Shown: positions 41,400 through 50,043 of the stretch, in pieces
Layout of the letters: each line of letters starts with the position of its first letter
How positions within the stretch are numbered: the stretch's first letter is position 1
Assembly (NCBI RefSeq): GCF_000714715.1
Contig: NZ_JMFO01000008.1
Location: 1 to 64,000 of the forward strand
Length of the DNA: 64,000 nt
Reading direction: 5' to 3'
DNA from: Candidatus Magnetobacterium casense
GTDB lineage: Bacteria; Nitrospirota; Thermodesulfovibrionia; Thermodesulfovibrionales; Magnetobacteriaceae
Made by a program: the position numbers and the translations under genes
The notes under the pieces: model-generated
The model's database searches: none
Told to the model about the DNA's origin: nothing
What the model saw: the letters and a program-made list of their open reading frames with translations, nothing else

Positions 41400-42701
41400 T
41401 TAGAACTGATAGACCATAGAGATGGTGAGTTTGTCTCTGTCTTTGGCCAGGTCAACGGCGCCATCGATCTGCCAGTGCTTAAAGAGTACGGTTCCTATAC
41501 CGCCTGTCCAATGCCAGGCATCTCTGCCGCCTTTGTAGAGATCGTTGTAGGAGGTGTTTTCATTGGCATACAGGGAATGTTTTGGTTCGTAGTATGTACC
41601 GGTTCTTATAGCGATCGGGGTTTCCTTTACATACAATATGTACTCGGTTCCGAGGTGAAACTCCCAGATATCGGGGATATCGTAGTTTTCAGCCTTGAGG
41701 TCTCCGGGGTTGGCACATCCTCCCTTTGATGATTGGATGCACTTGGTCGGTACAAAGCCATCCATCAGGTCTGAATACTTGACATACTTTCCCTCGGTGA
41801 TAATTGTCCAGTTTTTTAGTGGTTTTACGGCAGCCCCGACCGAAAAGGTATCAGGTATTTTATACTCCATCACAGACTTGAATATTACAGAGTTGTTAGA
41901 GACGACGGCATTGGAAACATACTGATAGTTGAATGCCGGCATTCTGCTGTAATTAGCCCCAAATCTCAGGAAGTCCCACGGTACAAAAAGCACCCCTGCA
42001 CGGTAAGCCATCTTCGTAGATGACCCCGTTGACTCAGCCGCACTGTTGTACGTTCCCGATGATGTGGTCTTGTATTGCCTGAAGACAAAGTTGCTCTTCA
42101 GATCAAGGTTTGCTTCACTGAACCCTGCACCCACAAACAGCTTTTCACCAAAGAAGGCCTTCGCAAGGCTCAAACCATATTCATCAACCGCAACTTTATT
42201 GTAGCCGGGTTGTTTAAATTCACGGTCCGGGGTGTTACTGCCATAAACAAATTCGGAATTGGAATAAACCAACTTGTTATAAAACAAAGAGACATTGATA
42301 AAGTTGTCAAAGAGCGGCGTTGAAAAAGAGGCAAAAGACAGTCTCGTATTGTTTTTGATCTTTGTATCCGTATAGGTAGTGAGATTGTCAAATTCGGGCC
42401 AATTCTTTGTATCATATTTGTCATCGTAATGCCGGTATGTAGCTTCGGCGGCGATCTGGGTCCTGGGCAACTGAGCCAGTCCGGCAGGATTGCTTAATGC
42501 ACAGGTTGCATCATCGGCCAGGGCCACAAAAGCCCCTCCCATACCACTGGCACGTGCACCGGGCGGTGTGAAGTTAAAATCCGCCAACCCCCACTCCTCA
42601 CTGTTTGTTATTGCAAACACCTCTGCCGGCACCGTAAACGCCATCAGCACTACCAATGACAACAAGAGGTTAATAAACCGTAATTTCTTCAAGCCTTCCA
42701 T
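41400..42701 (-). CDS. FadL/OmpP1-like outer membrane transport protein
   Basis: 433 residues. A signal peptide ends near EVFA|ITNS. The mature N terminus FTPPGARASGMGGAFVALAD, then CALSNPAGLAQLPRTQI, is the FadL/TodX-family hatch signature (G-A-R-A-x-G-x-G-x-A, N-P-A-G). The rest alternates as about 14 beta strands and ends in aromatic MVYQF, the outer-membrane insertion signal. Such proteins take up hydrophobic compounds. A good ribosome site (AGGAGGAG) precedes the ATG. A short relic of a second copy's end lies at 42804-42828. Confidence 0.85.
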   Translation of the reverse strand: MEGLKKLRFINLLLSLVVLMAFTVPAEVFAITNSEEWGLADFNFTPPGARASGMGGAFVALADDATCALSNPAGLAQLPRTQIAAEATYRHYDDKYDTKNWPEFDNLTTYTDTKIKNNTRLSFASFSTPLFDNFINVSLFYNKLVYSNSEFVYGSNTPDREFKQPGYNKVAVDEYGLSLAKAFFGEKLFVGAGFSEANLDLKSNFVFRQYKTTSSGTYNSAAESTGSSTKMAYRAGVLFVPWDFLRFGANYSRMPAFNYQYVSNAVVSNNSVIFKSVMEYKIPDTFSVGAAVKPLKNWTIITEGKYVKYSDLMDGFVPTKCIQSSKGGCANPGDLKAENYDIPDIWEFHLGTEYILYVKETPIAIRTGTYYEPKHSLYANENTSYNDLYKGGRDAWHWTGGIGTVLFKHWQIDGAVDLAKDRDKLTISMVYQF

Positions 42702-42803
42702 ACTACTCCTCCTAAGCTATGAGCACTCTTCCAACTAATGTTGGAATTCTAATTTATACCATATTTTGATCTGTTTATGCAATCTTTATTTTGCCACGCA
42801 CCA

Positions 42804-42828
42804 TCAGAACTGATAAACCATAGACAAG
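42804..42828 (-). pseudogene. Relic C-terminal end of a second outer-membrane protein
   Basis: On the minus strand the bases encode LSMVYQF and a TGA stop, nearly the same as the end of the FadL-like gene (ISMVYQF). Everything upstream is replaced by a mobile repeat starting at 42829. Probably a former tandem paralogue destroyed by insertion and deletion. Confidence 0.5.
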
Positions 42829-42990
42829 GTATCCTCTTTATATTTCATGGTAATTATAACTTTAAGGCAAGAAAAGAAAGGGGCGGTTTGTGGCCGGGGT
42901 GCCTCACCCCCTCCGCCCCCCTTCAGAACCCCCCGCAAGGGGAGGGGTGAGGCACCCCGGCCAGAAAGAAGTCCCCTTGACCCCATAATA
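42829..42990. repeat. GTATCCTCTTTA-type element with GC-rich interior, right end missing
   Basis: It begins GTATCCTCTTTATATTTCAT and runs through TTTAAGGCAAGAAAAG, GGGGCGGTTTGTGGCCGG, CGCAAGGGGAGGGG and TTGACCCCAT. The expected AGGATAC end is absent. Confidence 0.65.
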
Positions 42991-43016
42991 TCTTGTTCCA
43001 GTGCAATCTTTCTATT

Positions 43017-43176
43017 GTATACCTATACTTTCGCACTTTTTTATAAACCAGCATTTTATGCAGTTCTTGAAAATGGATTCCCGCTTTCGCGGGAATGACA
43101 GTAAATGGCAGTTTTGGCTGTTCTATGTCATTCCTGCGAAAGCAGGAATCCAGAAAGTGCGAAACCATAGGTATAC
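43017..43176. repeat. Hairpin-type repeat with a different terminal inverted repeat
   Basis: Ends are GTATACCTATACTTTCGCAC and, inverted, GTATACCTATGGTTTCGCAC. The interior has the GGATTCCCGCTTTCGCGGG and ATTCCTGCGAAAGCAGG hairpin units found inside the GTATCCTCTTTA elements. Same cargo, different ends. With the preceding element it accounts for the 42702-43195 gap. Confidence 0.7.
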
Positions 43177-43195
43177 CTGAACTATTACCCTGTCT

Positions 43196-46100
43196 CTACC
43201 TGACCTCCCACTGACCGCCGATGCCACGTGCGGCATAACCGGCAGCGGTTATCTTTGTGCCATTCATCAGCCAAACGGCAACATCGCCCGTGGTGGTGTC
43301 CTGCCAGAGGACGTCGGCCTTGCCATCGCCGCTGTAATCGGCAACCACACGGAGTTTCCAGTTACCGGGAACCCCGCGTGCTATATAACCACCACTGCTG
43401 ATGCTCAGGCCATTCATCAGCCAAACGGCAACATTGCCCGTGGTGGTGTCTTGCCAGAGGACGTCGGCCTTGCCATCGCCGTCAAAATCCTCAGCCGTAT
43501 TTATCTGCCAGTTGCCCTGAATTCCCTTCGCAATATAGTTGCCACCGGACATCCCCAACCCGGACATCAACCACCCTGCAACGTCGCCACTTGTGGCCTG
43601 TTGCCAGACAATGTCGCTCTTGCCGTCTCCGTCCAGATCGGCTACGGCCTTGATCGCCCAATCCGAACTCATCCCCCGGACAATGTGACCACCACCGGCT
43701 ATCGTTGTGCCGTCCATGAGCCAGAGATATATGTCGCCGCTGCCCGTGTTTCTCCAGAGGACGTCGAGCTTTTTGTCGCCATTAAAGTCCCCGGATGCCA
43801 CAAACTCCCATTGAACCGGCATCCCCTTGAAGACATTCCCCACGGTCTTAACCGTGGTTCCTTCTACAAGCCATATATAGACATCTCCGGTTGCGGTATC
43901 CTGCCAGAGAACGTCACTTTTGCCATCAGCATTAAAGTCGCCAACGGCCCTGATGACCCACCCGGGGTCAACCCCCTTGACAACAAAGTCACCACCGGTT
44001 ATCTCCGTGCCACGCATCAGCCATATGGCCGTGTCGCCGGTTGTCTTGTTGCGCCACAACACGTCAGCCTTGCCATCGCCGTCAAAATCGTACCGCTGTG
44101 TTGTTGCGGATACGGTGCACTGACAATCGATCAGTATCTTTGACTCAAAAGGCTTGAGGGTTATGCTGCCCTTGAGCAACCCATGGTCTATATCGAAGTA
44201 CCCCTTGCCTGCAAGGTCTACGGTCTTGGCCTCCCTGGTGGGGTTGTAGTGTATCACGGATAATGCCTTGTCTGTTGCGGCCAACGTAAACCAGTTCTCC
44301 CTGGAATTTGCATCCTGACCGCTATATGTCCTCCAATCCTGGAGATTCATATGTTTTGCTGATGAATATACCTCCTCTGAAAATATGTGCTTTGGCAGGA
44401 AGGGCTGAAAATAGTAGTTTCTGTCTGAAGCCGTTATGACGTTCTTGTCAGACACTACCAGGGTCCTGGCTCCTCCCCTCACCCCGTACAGTATATTATC
44501 CTTGAATTCCTTTATGCTTGTCCCTCCCTCATAATAGAAACCCGCCTGCCCCCTGGTATCCATCGAACCCGAGGAGTTATCATACATCGTGTTGTTGTTC
44601 ACAAGCCCCGTTGATGAGGCTCCATACAATATGCCATCCACTGAGGAATTGATGATCGTATTGCCGGTTACCTCTATGTCTTTGGCATAGTTATAGATAT
44701 ATATGCCCATGCCAAAAAGGGGTCTGTAGCCTGTTATTACGCCATCCGTATTTCCAATGGTATCAACAACGATGTTGTTGCGTATGGTTACATCGTGAGC
44801 CGGCGTAGAGGACAGGCTGTTTCTGCCATAGACATGTATCCCGCCACAGTCGCCCTTGGAAAAACACGCATCCTTGACATAGTTGTTCTCAAGCAGTTCG
44901 TTTGAACCAAACACCATGATACCCGAATATCCCGTCCTTAATACCCGATTATACCTGAGGGTATTGCTGTGGCTTGAGTAGGCGGCGTTATCGACCCGGA
45001 GCCGGATGCCAGTGCCACCTTCGCTGCAAGCCCCTTCGCCGCCGTTGTATCCGCAACCGATTCCGGACCTGCCGGCATTTTCAACCAGCCCGATGTCTCT
45101 TAGCTCGTTATCTTCAAAGACGGTGCCATAGGCATAGCTGCTTATGCCGTAGTGATTTGCGCCATCTATGACATTACCCGTGATGGTCTGGTTGTGTCCA
45201 CCACGCCAGCCGCTTGCGCCATTTGAGGCCTTCCATACCCACGTGGAGAGATTCAGGCCTATTGAATCAACGTCCTTGATGAGGTTGTTTCTGATGACGA
45301 TGCGGGTGTTGTCGTCCGTTTCGAGGTTTATTGGCAGCGTAATGCCGTTGGCGAACCAGTTCTGTATCGCAAGGTTTTCTATGACCACATCCGTTATGTG
45401 CGTTTTCAGGTTAAGGCCCAGGATGATTGCACCCATAAACTCCGTATCGCTGTCAACAATTACGGAGCCTTCCATCTCCGAATCGGCAGGTTTGCCGGTG
45501 GTCGAGTAGAGATACAACTTATTTGATACGCTATCATAATACCATTCGCCGTCCTGGTCCAGGGTAGCCATGTGGCTGTTGATAAAGTACCCCCACCCTG
45601 TGCATCCATTCCAGCAATCCGTGTCAACGGCCAGAGACAACGTAGTCCCCGACGAACCGGTTACCTCACGATTGATGATATACCACCGCATCCCCTTTAT
45701 GTGGACAACTGCATTTGTCCAATCCGCATTTGGAAGCTCTTTATCGACAATTGTCTTTAGATCGGGGGCACCATCGATGGTGGAATAGCCGTTGTCGGCC
45801 TCGCCTGTGTTTGGCCAGCGGCCAAGTCTCAGACGTTTGCCATTTTTGAATAGCTGGTTGATCCCCCTTGTAAACATTCCGGAGTTATTGCCTTTGGTCA
45901 GGTCGGCGACATATATGTTGCCGTTATAAGGCTCCCATCCGCTGATTGGTCTGGAGCCTGAAAGAATTGGCTTATCCTTGCACCCCTGCGGATATGAGGA
46001 GTACGTGACGGGGTTTGTCTGCGTGCCGGACTTTGTCACGATCAGGGTTTCGACACGCCAGGTATCACCGCACTTAAACAGCACCTGATCCCCGGCAGTC

Positions 46101-46267
46101 AGGTTGAGCGAGTTCACCTTCGTTACGGACATAAACGGGGTGGTTTGTGTCAGTCCGTCATTTGAATCCACTCCCGTGGAACTGGAGACGTAATACGTCT
46201 GTGCCCACAGCGGCATACTCAGTATTATGCCCAGGACAATCGTAAAAATAATAACCCTTGTTCTCAT
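43196..46267 (-). CDS. Secreted parallel beta-helix protein with C-terminal FG-GAP/VCBS-like repeats
   Basis: About 1023 residues. The start is chosen at the Met at 46267 because AAGGAGG lies 11 bases upstream and a signal peptide follows (RVIIFTIVLGIILSMPLWAQ); the frame itself opens 12 codons earlier. Residues about 20-650 form a pectate-lyase-like right-handed helix (YVSSSTGVDSNDGLTQTTPF, many N-x-I/V-x-x-N turns such as NNLIKDVDSIGLNLS). From about 735 there are six repeats of about 45 residues (DFDGDGKADVLWQDTTTGDV, then AVWLMNG) with Asp-rich calcium-binding-like loops. Likely a surface polysaccharide-binding or degrading protein; no catalytic site is recognised. Confidence 0.85.
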   Translation of the reverse strand: MRTRVIIFTIVLGIILSMPLWAQTYYVSSSTGVDSNDGLTQTTPFMSVTKVNSLNLTAGDQVLFKCGDTWRVETLIVTKSGTQTNPVTYSSYPQGCKDKPILSGSRPISGWEPYNGNIYVADLTKGNNSGMFTRGINQLFKNGKRLRLGRWPNTGEADNGYSTIDGAPDLKTIVDKELPNADWTNAVVHIKGMRWYIINREVTGSSGTTLSLAVDTDCWNGCTGWGYFINSHMATLDQDGEWYYDSVSNKLYLYSTTGKPADSEMEGSVIVDSDTEFMGAIILGLNLKTHITDVVIENLAIQNWFANGITLPINLETDDNTRIVIRNNLIKDVDSIGLNLSTWVWKASNGASGWRGGHNQTITGNVIDGANHYGISSYAYGTVFEDNELRDIGLVENAGRSGIGCGYNGGEGACSEGGTGIRLRVDNAAYSSHSNTLRYNRVLRTGYSGIMVFGSNELLENNYVKDACFSKGDCGGIHVYGRNSLSSTPAHDVTIRNNIVVDTIGNTDGVITGYRPLFGMGIYIYNYAKDIEVTGNTIINSSVDGILYGASSTGLVNNNTMYDNSSGSMDTRGQAGFYYEGGTSIKEFKDNILYGVRGGARTLVVSDKNVITASDRNYYFQPFLPKHIFSEEVYSSAKHMNLQDWRTYSGQDANSRENWFTLAATDKALSVIHYNPTREAKTVDLAGKGYFDIDHGLLKGSITLKPFESKILIDCQCTVSATTQRYDFDGDGKADVLWRNKTTGDTAIWLMRGTEITGGDFVVKGVDPGWVIRAVGDFNADGKSDVLWQDTATGDVYIWLVEGTTVKTVGNVFKGMPVQWEFVASGDFNGDKKLDVLWRNTGSGDIYLWLMDGTTIAGGGHIVRGMSSDWAIKAVADLDGDGKSDIVWQQATSGDVAGWLMSGLGMSGGNYIAKGIQGNWQINTAEDFDGDGKADVLWQDTTTGNVAVWLMNGLSISSGGYIARGVPGNWKLRVVADYSGDGKADVLWQDTTTGDVAVWLMNGTKITAAGYAARGIGGQWEVR

Positions 46268-46311
46268 GGTCTGATGTTCCTCCTTAGTTTTTTCTGCATC
46301 CATTAACTTTG

Positions 46312-46424
46312 GGTAGCACTTCAGTCCGGTGTGGTCTCATCGCTTAAGCACAGTAACAATGCCATACTAAGAAAATATAAAAGTGGCTTAAATACTGGCA
46401 ACCACGGTTGATTGTGGTGCTACC
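46312..46424 (-). promoter_or_regulatory. Long inverted repeat in the leader of the beta-helix gene
   Basis: GGTAGCAC (46312-46319) and GTGCTACC (46417-46424) pair perfectly around about 97 bases that contain further pairable parts (GCTTAAGC with GCTTAA, and AACCACGGTT). It lies in the about 190-base leader downstream of a probable promoter (TTGACA at 46487-46492, then TAGCAT with 18-base or TATAGC with 16-base spacing). It may be a structured regulatory leader, or the ends of a small element. Confidence 0.4.
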
Positions 46425-46578
46425 GTTCCCTCCTGTTTACGGTTTGAATTAAGATTTAAAATATGCTATAAATATTAGGATGGTTTTGTCAAGGAATTTT
46501 TTTGTTTGCAGTCAGTAGTAAACTTTAGTTTTGACTGGAGATATTTAAGATTGTCCTGGAGAATAAATTTACCGTGAG

Positions 46579-46608
46579 TTGACATCCGTTTGCCGCTTGT
46601 GCTAAATT
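46579..46608 (+). promoter_or_regulatory. Promoter of the small coiled-coil gene, leaderless
   Basis: TTGACA (46579-46584), 18-base spacer, TAAATT (46603-46608), then only five bases to the ATG at 46614 and no ribosome site. Confidence 0.6.
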
Positions 46609-46613
46609 AAATA

Positions 46614-46931
46614 ATGGATGCAGCTATAGATACGCTAAAGATTTACGACCGACTTAAAAACGCTAATCTCGACAAGAGAGCGGCCAGGGAGATTGCCGAG
46701 GTCATAAAAGACGTTACCGAATCCTCTTTGGCAACAAAGGGCGATATAAACAAGCTGCAATCCGAACTACAAGCCGAAATAGAAAAACTGCGCATAGAGA
46801 TGAAAGCAGAAGTCGAAAAGCTGCGGGCTGAGATCGAACGAGCCAAGGTAGATACGCTAAAGTGGGTGGCTGCAATGATGGTGGCGCAGGCTGGTTTCAT
46901 CGTTACACTAATGAGGCTGTTCATCCGGTAA
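46614..46931 (+). CDS. Small coiled-coil protein with C-terminal membrane helix (DUF1640-like)
   Basis: 105 residues. AIDTLKIYDRLKNANLDKRA, then AAREIAEVIKD form a short N-terminal domain; residues about 42-80 are coiled coil with 11-residue spacing (LQAEIEKLRIEMKAEVEKLRAEIERA); WVAAMMVAQAGFIVTLMRLF is a C-terminal membrane anchor. The architecture resembles CCDC90/DUF1640 proteins and the expanded protein at 31089-31793. Function unknown. Confidence 0.75.
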   Translation: MDAAIDTLKIYDRLKNANLDKRAAREIAEVIKDVTESSLATKGDINKLQSELQAEIEKLRIEMKAEVEKLRAEIERAKVDTLKWVAAMMVAQAGFIVTLMRLFIR

Positions 46932-46956
46932 GGATTGAGAGCAGGACAATAGTCTT

Positions 46957-47085
46957 TGACCGTAAGAAAAAAGAAAGGGGCGGCTCCGCTTCTTTTTCGC
47001 TCCAGGACGCTCTTGGCCCCTTCAGAACCCCCTGCAAGGGGAGGGGCGAGGCGCCCTGGCCGGAAAGAAGTCCCCTTGACCCCAT
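46957..47085. repeat. GC-rich dispersed repeat with variant centre
   Basis: TTTGACCGTAAGAAAAAAG, GGGGCGGCTCCGC, a CGCTCCAGGACGCTC segment (inverse of the one in the 36843 copy), CCTGCAAGGGGAGG, AAGTCCCCTTGACCCC. It lies in the 46932-47403 gap with the next two elements. Confidence 0.6.
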
Positions 47086-47161
47086 TATTTCACACTCAAT
47101 TATCATGTCTGAAAAAACCCGTGTCATTTTAGTATATGTACTTTTGCAAGAGGCTCCATTG

Positions 47162-47329
47162 GTATCCTCTTTATATTTCATGGTAACTATACTTTTACGC
47201 ATCTTGGATTCCTGGTCAAGCCAAGAATGACACACTTGGAAAACGGCTGTAACTGTCATTCCTGCGAAAGCAGGAATCCATGCCTTTTAAGCGTGAAATA
47301 AAAATTACCCTGCTTTTTAAAGAGGATAC
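47162..47329. mobile_element. GTATCCTCTTTA-ended element with 8-bp target duplication
   Basis: It runs from GTATCCTCTTTATATTTCAT to TTTTTAAAGAGGATAC with the hairpin-type interior (CTTGGATTCCTGGTC, CATTCCTGCGAAAGCAGG). Identical 8-base flanks CTCCATTG (47154-47161 and 47330-47337) show transposition. Confidence 0.85.
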
Positions 47330-47337
47330 CTCCATTG

Positions 47338-47360
47338 TTAATTTGACATTGTCAAAATAA
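47338..47360. repeat. End fragment of the TTGACAATGTCA element
   Basis: TTAATTTGACATTGTCAAA forms a palindrome of the MITE terminus, just before the BrnT-like gene. It could act as an operator or be an excision scar. Confidence 0.4.
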
Positions 47361-47427
47361 GATGGTATAATAAATACAGAGATGGACGAACAAGGTGTAG
47401 CTATTGAAGATACGAGATATTATCTGA

Positions 47428-47688
47428 TTGGATGAAGTAATTGATAAGTTATTACGAAAACATAATGTTAGGACTAATGAAGTAGCAGAGGTTTTATTGA
47501 ATAAACCTCATTTTAGATTTGTTGAGAAAGGGTATCGCATTTCTGAGAGTGTTTATTCAGCAATGGGTCAGACAAGCGATGGGCGCTATCTTATAGTCTT
47601 CTTCATATACAAGAAGGGTGGTAGTGTTTTGGTTGTATCGGCGCGTGATATGACGTCTTCTGAGAGGAAAAGGTATGAGCAAATCTAA
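47428..47688 (+). CDS. BrnT-like toxin, N terminus interrupted by TGA
   Basis: 86 residues from a TTG: LDEVIDKLLRKHNVRTNEVA, then VLLNKPHFRFVEKGYR, AMGQTSDGRYLIVFFIYK and ALVVSARDMTSSERKRYE-like VLVVSARDMTSSERKRYE. This is the BrnT/COG2929-type RNase toxin core. The family's N-terminal strand is encoded just upstream: TTG 47404 (AAGGTG ribosome site) gives KIRDII, then a TGA (47425-47427) stands where related proteins have Trp, followed directly by the TTG used here. So either translation restarts at 47428 or the toxin is crippled. It overlaps the antitoxin by 14 bases. Confidence 0.75.
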   Translation: MDEVIDKLLRKHNVRTNEVAEVLLNKPHFRFVEKGYRISESVYSAMGQTSDGRYLIVFFIYKKGGSVLVVSARDMTSSERKRYEQI

Positions 47689-47938
47689 GAGTTCGGTATC
47701 AGGGGCAAAGTCTTACAAGGCCATTGGTGAGTTCTGGGACAAACATGAGTTATCTGATTTTTGGGATAAAACCCGTAAAGTTGATTTTGAGGTAGACATT
47801 GACTCCGAAGTTATTTATTATGCCATAGAAAGAGAGTTGTCGGAACATCTCCAGTCTGTTGCGCTAAAACACGGCATCTCTGCTGGTAGCTTAATCAACT
47901 CGTGGGTGCAGGAAAAGCTCAATGAACAAGAAGTTTAA
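47675..47938 (+). CDS. BrnA/CopG-like antitoxin
   Basis: 87 residues: SYKAIGEFWDKHELSDFWDK, then VDFEVDIDSEVIYYAIERELS and HLQSVALKHGISAGSLINSW. The first part matches the 'W-D-x-H-x-x-x-D' leader of CopG/BrnA-type antitoxins and the C-terminal part a ribbon-helix-helix-like region. It starts inside the toxin gene with a GAGAGGAAAAGG ribosome site, so it is coupled to the BrnT-like gene and should neutralise it and repress the operon. Confidence 0.8.
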   Translation: MSKSKSSVSGAKSYKAIGEFWDKHELSDFWDKTRKVDFEVDIDSEVIYYAIERELSEHLQSVALKHGISAGSLINSWVQEKLNEQEV

Positions 47939-47966
47939 TCCTCCTTGTAGTGTTAAGGCAATTGCC

Positions 47967-49070
47967 TCAATCCTTTTTGGGAAACGTAATCCTGTATGCG
48001 GTACCGGCGCTGTTATCTACGGTGATGGTGCCATCCTGTTGCATGGTTAATTCGTGTACGAGCTTCAGGCCAAAGGATTTGCTGTTGCTGATTCTGATAT
48101 CCCCGGGCAATCCCCTGCCGTTATCGCTTATGGCCAGGACGTAGTTGTTGTCAGGTGCGAGGTGAAAGTCTATCGCAATCACGCCCGTGGTATCCGCTGC
48201 AAAGGCGTACTTTATAGCGTTGGTGAGCAGTTCGCTTATGATCAATCCACAGGGGATGGCCGTGTCAATGCCCAGTGAGAGATGGTCTACGTTTATCTTT
48301 ACGCTTACGGTTTCCGTGCAGACCCCGTAGGAGTAGAGCAGGTCGCTCGTTAATATCTTGATGTACTGTGCAAAGTCCACACTTGCCAGGTCATTGGACT
48401 GATACAACAACTCGTGCACAAGGGCCATTGATTTCACGCGGTCGCGGCTCTCCTTCAACTGCTCCGAGACGCACTCGTCCTTGACGTACTTGCCCTGGAG
48501 AAACAGCAAGCTGGAAATTATCTGGAGGTTGTTCTTGACCCTGTGGTGTATCTCTGCCAGGAGCAGTTCCTTCTCCTGTGCCAGGGCGCCCAGTGCACGA
48601 GACCTCTGACGACTTTCACGCAACATGACCCTGTCCATGTATGAGCGCAAAGAGGCCGCTACAACGGCAAACAATCCCCTGCCCCTCAACTCCTCCACCA
48701 TCCGGCAGTCATGTATATCGTAGCTGATAAAGGCATCCTCATCGGGAAAACGTCCACGTTGCGTAGTGCAAAGCACAATCCGCACGTCAGGGTTGCCCAG
48801 GCCCTCCCTGATATGCCTGACCACACACAGGCCGTCTGAGTCCTCACCCTCCAGGGCCACATCCGCCAGAACCAGGGCCACGTCAGGGTGCGTTTTTAGC
48901 AGTTGTCCGATATCCCTCACGGAACAGGCAACGACAAAACTCACCCCCTTGTCATAGAAGCGATATCCGCCCAGCTCATGTCTGATCGCCCTGCAGATAC
49001 CCTCATCGCTACCGGCAATCACTACCTTCCAGTCCGCTGAATCACTCATCTCTTCATTAACTATCGGCAA
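47967..49070 (-). CDS. Sensor histidine kinase with N-terminal receiver-like domain (HisKA_2 type)
   Basis: 367 residues. Residues about 14-130 are a receiver-like fold (WKVVIAGSDEGICRAIRHEL, VALVLADVALEGEDSDG) with D70 as the possible phosphoacceptor. A helix (150-170) leads to the kinase core: EKELLLAEIHHRVKNNLQIIS is the HisKA_2 box with its His, then LIISELLTNAIKYAF (N box) and ISDNGRGLP (G1). No membrane segment, so it is cytoplasmic and probably receives phosphate or input from another kinase. It is transcribed alone. Confidence 0.85.
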   Translation of the reverse strand: MPIVNEEMSDSADWKVVIAGSDEGICRAIRHELGGYRFYDKGVSFVVACSVRDIGQLLKTHPDVALVLADVALEGEDSDGLCVVRHIREGLGNPDVRIVLCTTQRGRFPDEDAFISYDIHDCRMVEELRGRGLFAVVAASLRSYMDRVMLRESRQRSRALGALAQEKELLLAEIHHRVKNNLQIISSLLFLQGKYVKDECVSEQLKESRDRVKSMALVHELLYQSNDLASVDFAQYIKILTSDLLYSYGVCTETVSVKINVDHLSLGIDTAIPCGLIISELLTNAIKYAFAADTTGVIAIDFHLAPDNNYVLAISDNGRGLPGDIRISNSKSFGLKLVHELTMQQDGTITVDNSAGTAYRITFPKKD

Positions 49071-49140
49071 CCGTCAAACTCCCCGTATGCTACATCGTCA
49101 AGCAATTGTCGGATATGTTTCTTGAGGGGATATGTTCATT

Positions 49141-49277
49141 GTATCCTCTTAAAAAAGCATGGTAAAATGGGGTCAAGGGGACTTCTTTCTGGCCGGGGTG
49201 CCTCACCCCTCCCCTTGCGGGGGGTTCTGAAGGGGGGCGGAGCCGCCCCTTTCTTTCTTGCCTTACAGTGAGGATAC
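49141..49277. mobile_element. GTATCCTCTT-ended element with GC-rich interior
   Basis: It runs from GTATCCTCTTAAAAAAGCAT to CTTACAGTGAGGATAC around the GC-rich block (GGGGTCAAGGGGACTTCTTT, GGGGGGCGGAGCCGCCCC, CTTTCTTTCTT). Flanks TGTTCATT and TGTTCCTG share their first five bases, so a target duplication is possible but not proven. It fills most of 49071-49354. Confidence 0.7.
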
Positions 49278-49354
49278 TGTTCCTGGTATCTTTTAATAAA
49301 CAGACCGCCAACGGATGCACCTTCGTTGTTGCCATAAACCCGTTGAGTAATCTG

Positions 49355-49954
49355 TTATGCCTGTCGCTGCCCTGCCAGGGTGTAATATGCGCCGTTCTGA
49401 CACGCCCTGCACAACACCTTGCCATCAACAACGCCCTCCCTGGCATCAGAGACGTGTTCGCCGCATGCGCTGCACACAACCCGTCTGAGGGGTTTGCCGG
49501 GCATATCCTCCTGCCTGACGCTCAGAGATACCTCCATCCACCGGAACAACTCCTCATCCGCCATGACCTTGTAGGCCTCACACTGAGCCTGCATCTGGTC
49601 GTCGATATGGGGGAAACGACTCTTGGCAATATCCCTGGCCTCCTCAAGGGCCAACACCCTGATGGCACGCCCCGTTGTGAGGTTCAAAAACGTTGCCGCC
49701 ATCTTGCCGTAGTCAACGTACTTTAACGTCCTGTGCCCCAGGGAACATCCCGTTACCGATGTAATGGCATCAGTGGCACACCTGTCGATCTCCACATAGA
49801 CAAGCAGATTCTTTCTGTCCCTGCCCTTTGGGTCCTCTATGCCAATCAGCGTAAGCCCCAATATGGACATCCTCACGCCAAGCACCTGACCGGCACACAA
49901 ATGACCGTGTATCCTGGCAGACTCGGTCAACAGTAAATCAAAATTATAAGCCAT
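49355..49954 (-). CDS. FmdE-family protein with C-terminal zinc ribbon
   Basis: 199 residues. The FmdE fold is shown by ESARIHGHLCAGQVLGVRMS (H-G-H-x-C), IDRCATDAITSVTGCSLG and LKYVDYGKMAATFLN. The C-terminal zinc ribbon has CSACGEH and CRACQNG. FmdE-like proteins are associated with molybdenum or tungsten formylmethanofuran dehydrogenase and occur widely outside methanogens with unclear roles, possibly in metal or cofactor delivery. A TTGACA lies 57 bases upstream on the minus strand, in the short divergent region shared with the next gene. Confidence 0.85.
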   Translation of the reverse strand: MAYNFDLLLTESARIHGHLCAGQVLGVRMSILGLTLIGIEDPKGRDRKNLLVYVEIDRCATDAITSVTGCSLGHRTLKYVDYGKMAATFLNLTTGRAIRVLALEEARDIAKSRFPHIDDQMQAQCEAYKVMADEELFRWMEVSLSVRQEDMPGKPLRRVVCSACGEHVSDAREGVVDGKVLCRACQNGAYYTLAGQRQA

Positions 49955-50007
49955 CCTACTGATAGATTAAACCACACAAGACAGATGTGTCAAGCATAAA
50001 AAAAAAG

Positions 50008-50036
50008 TTTTCAAACGACCCACTTTGTGCTATAAT
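50008..50036 (+). promoter_or_regulatory. Promoter of the PEP-synthase-like gene, leaderless
   Basis: TTTTCA (50008-50013), 17-base spacer, TATAAT (50031-50036), then seven bases to ATG 50044. No ribosome site. Confidence 0.55.
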
Positions 50037-50043
50037 AAACTCT

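Noticed and set aside
43200-44100. Periodic DNA repeats and a long plus-strand open frame (43451-44143)
   Set aside because: They are the reverse complement of the FG-GAP-like repeats of the beta-helix protein; the plus-strand translation has no family features.
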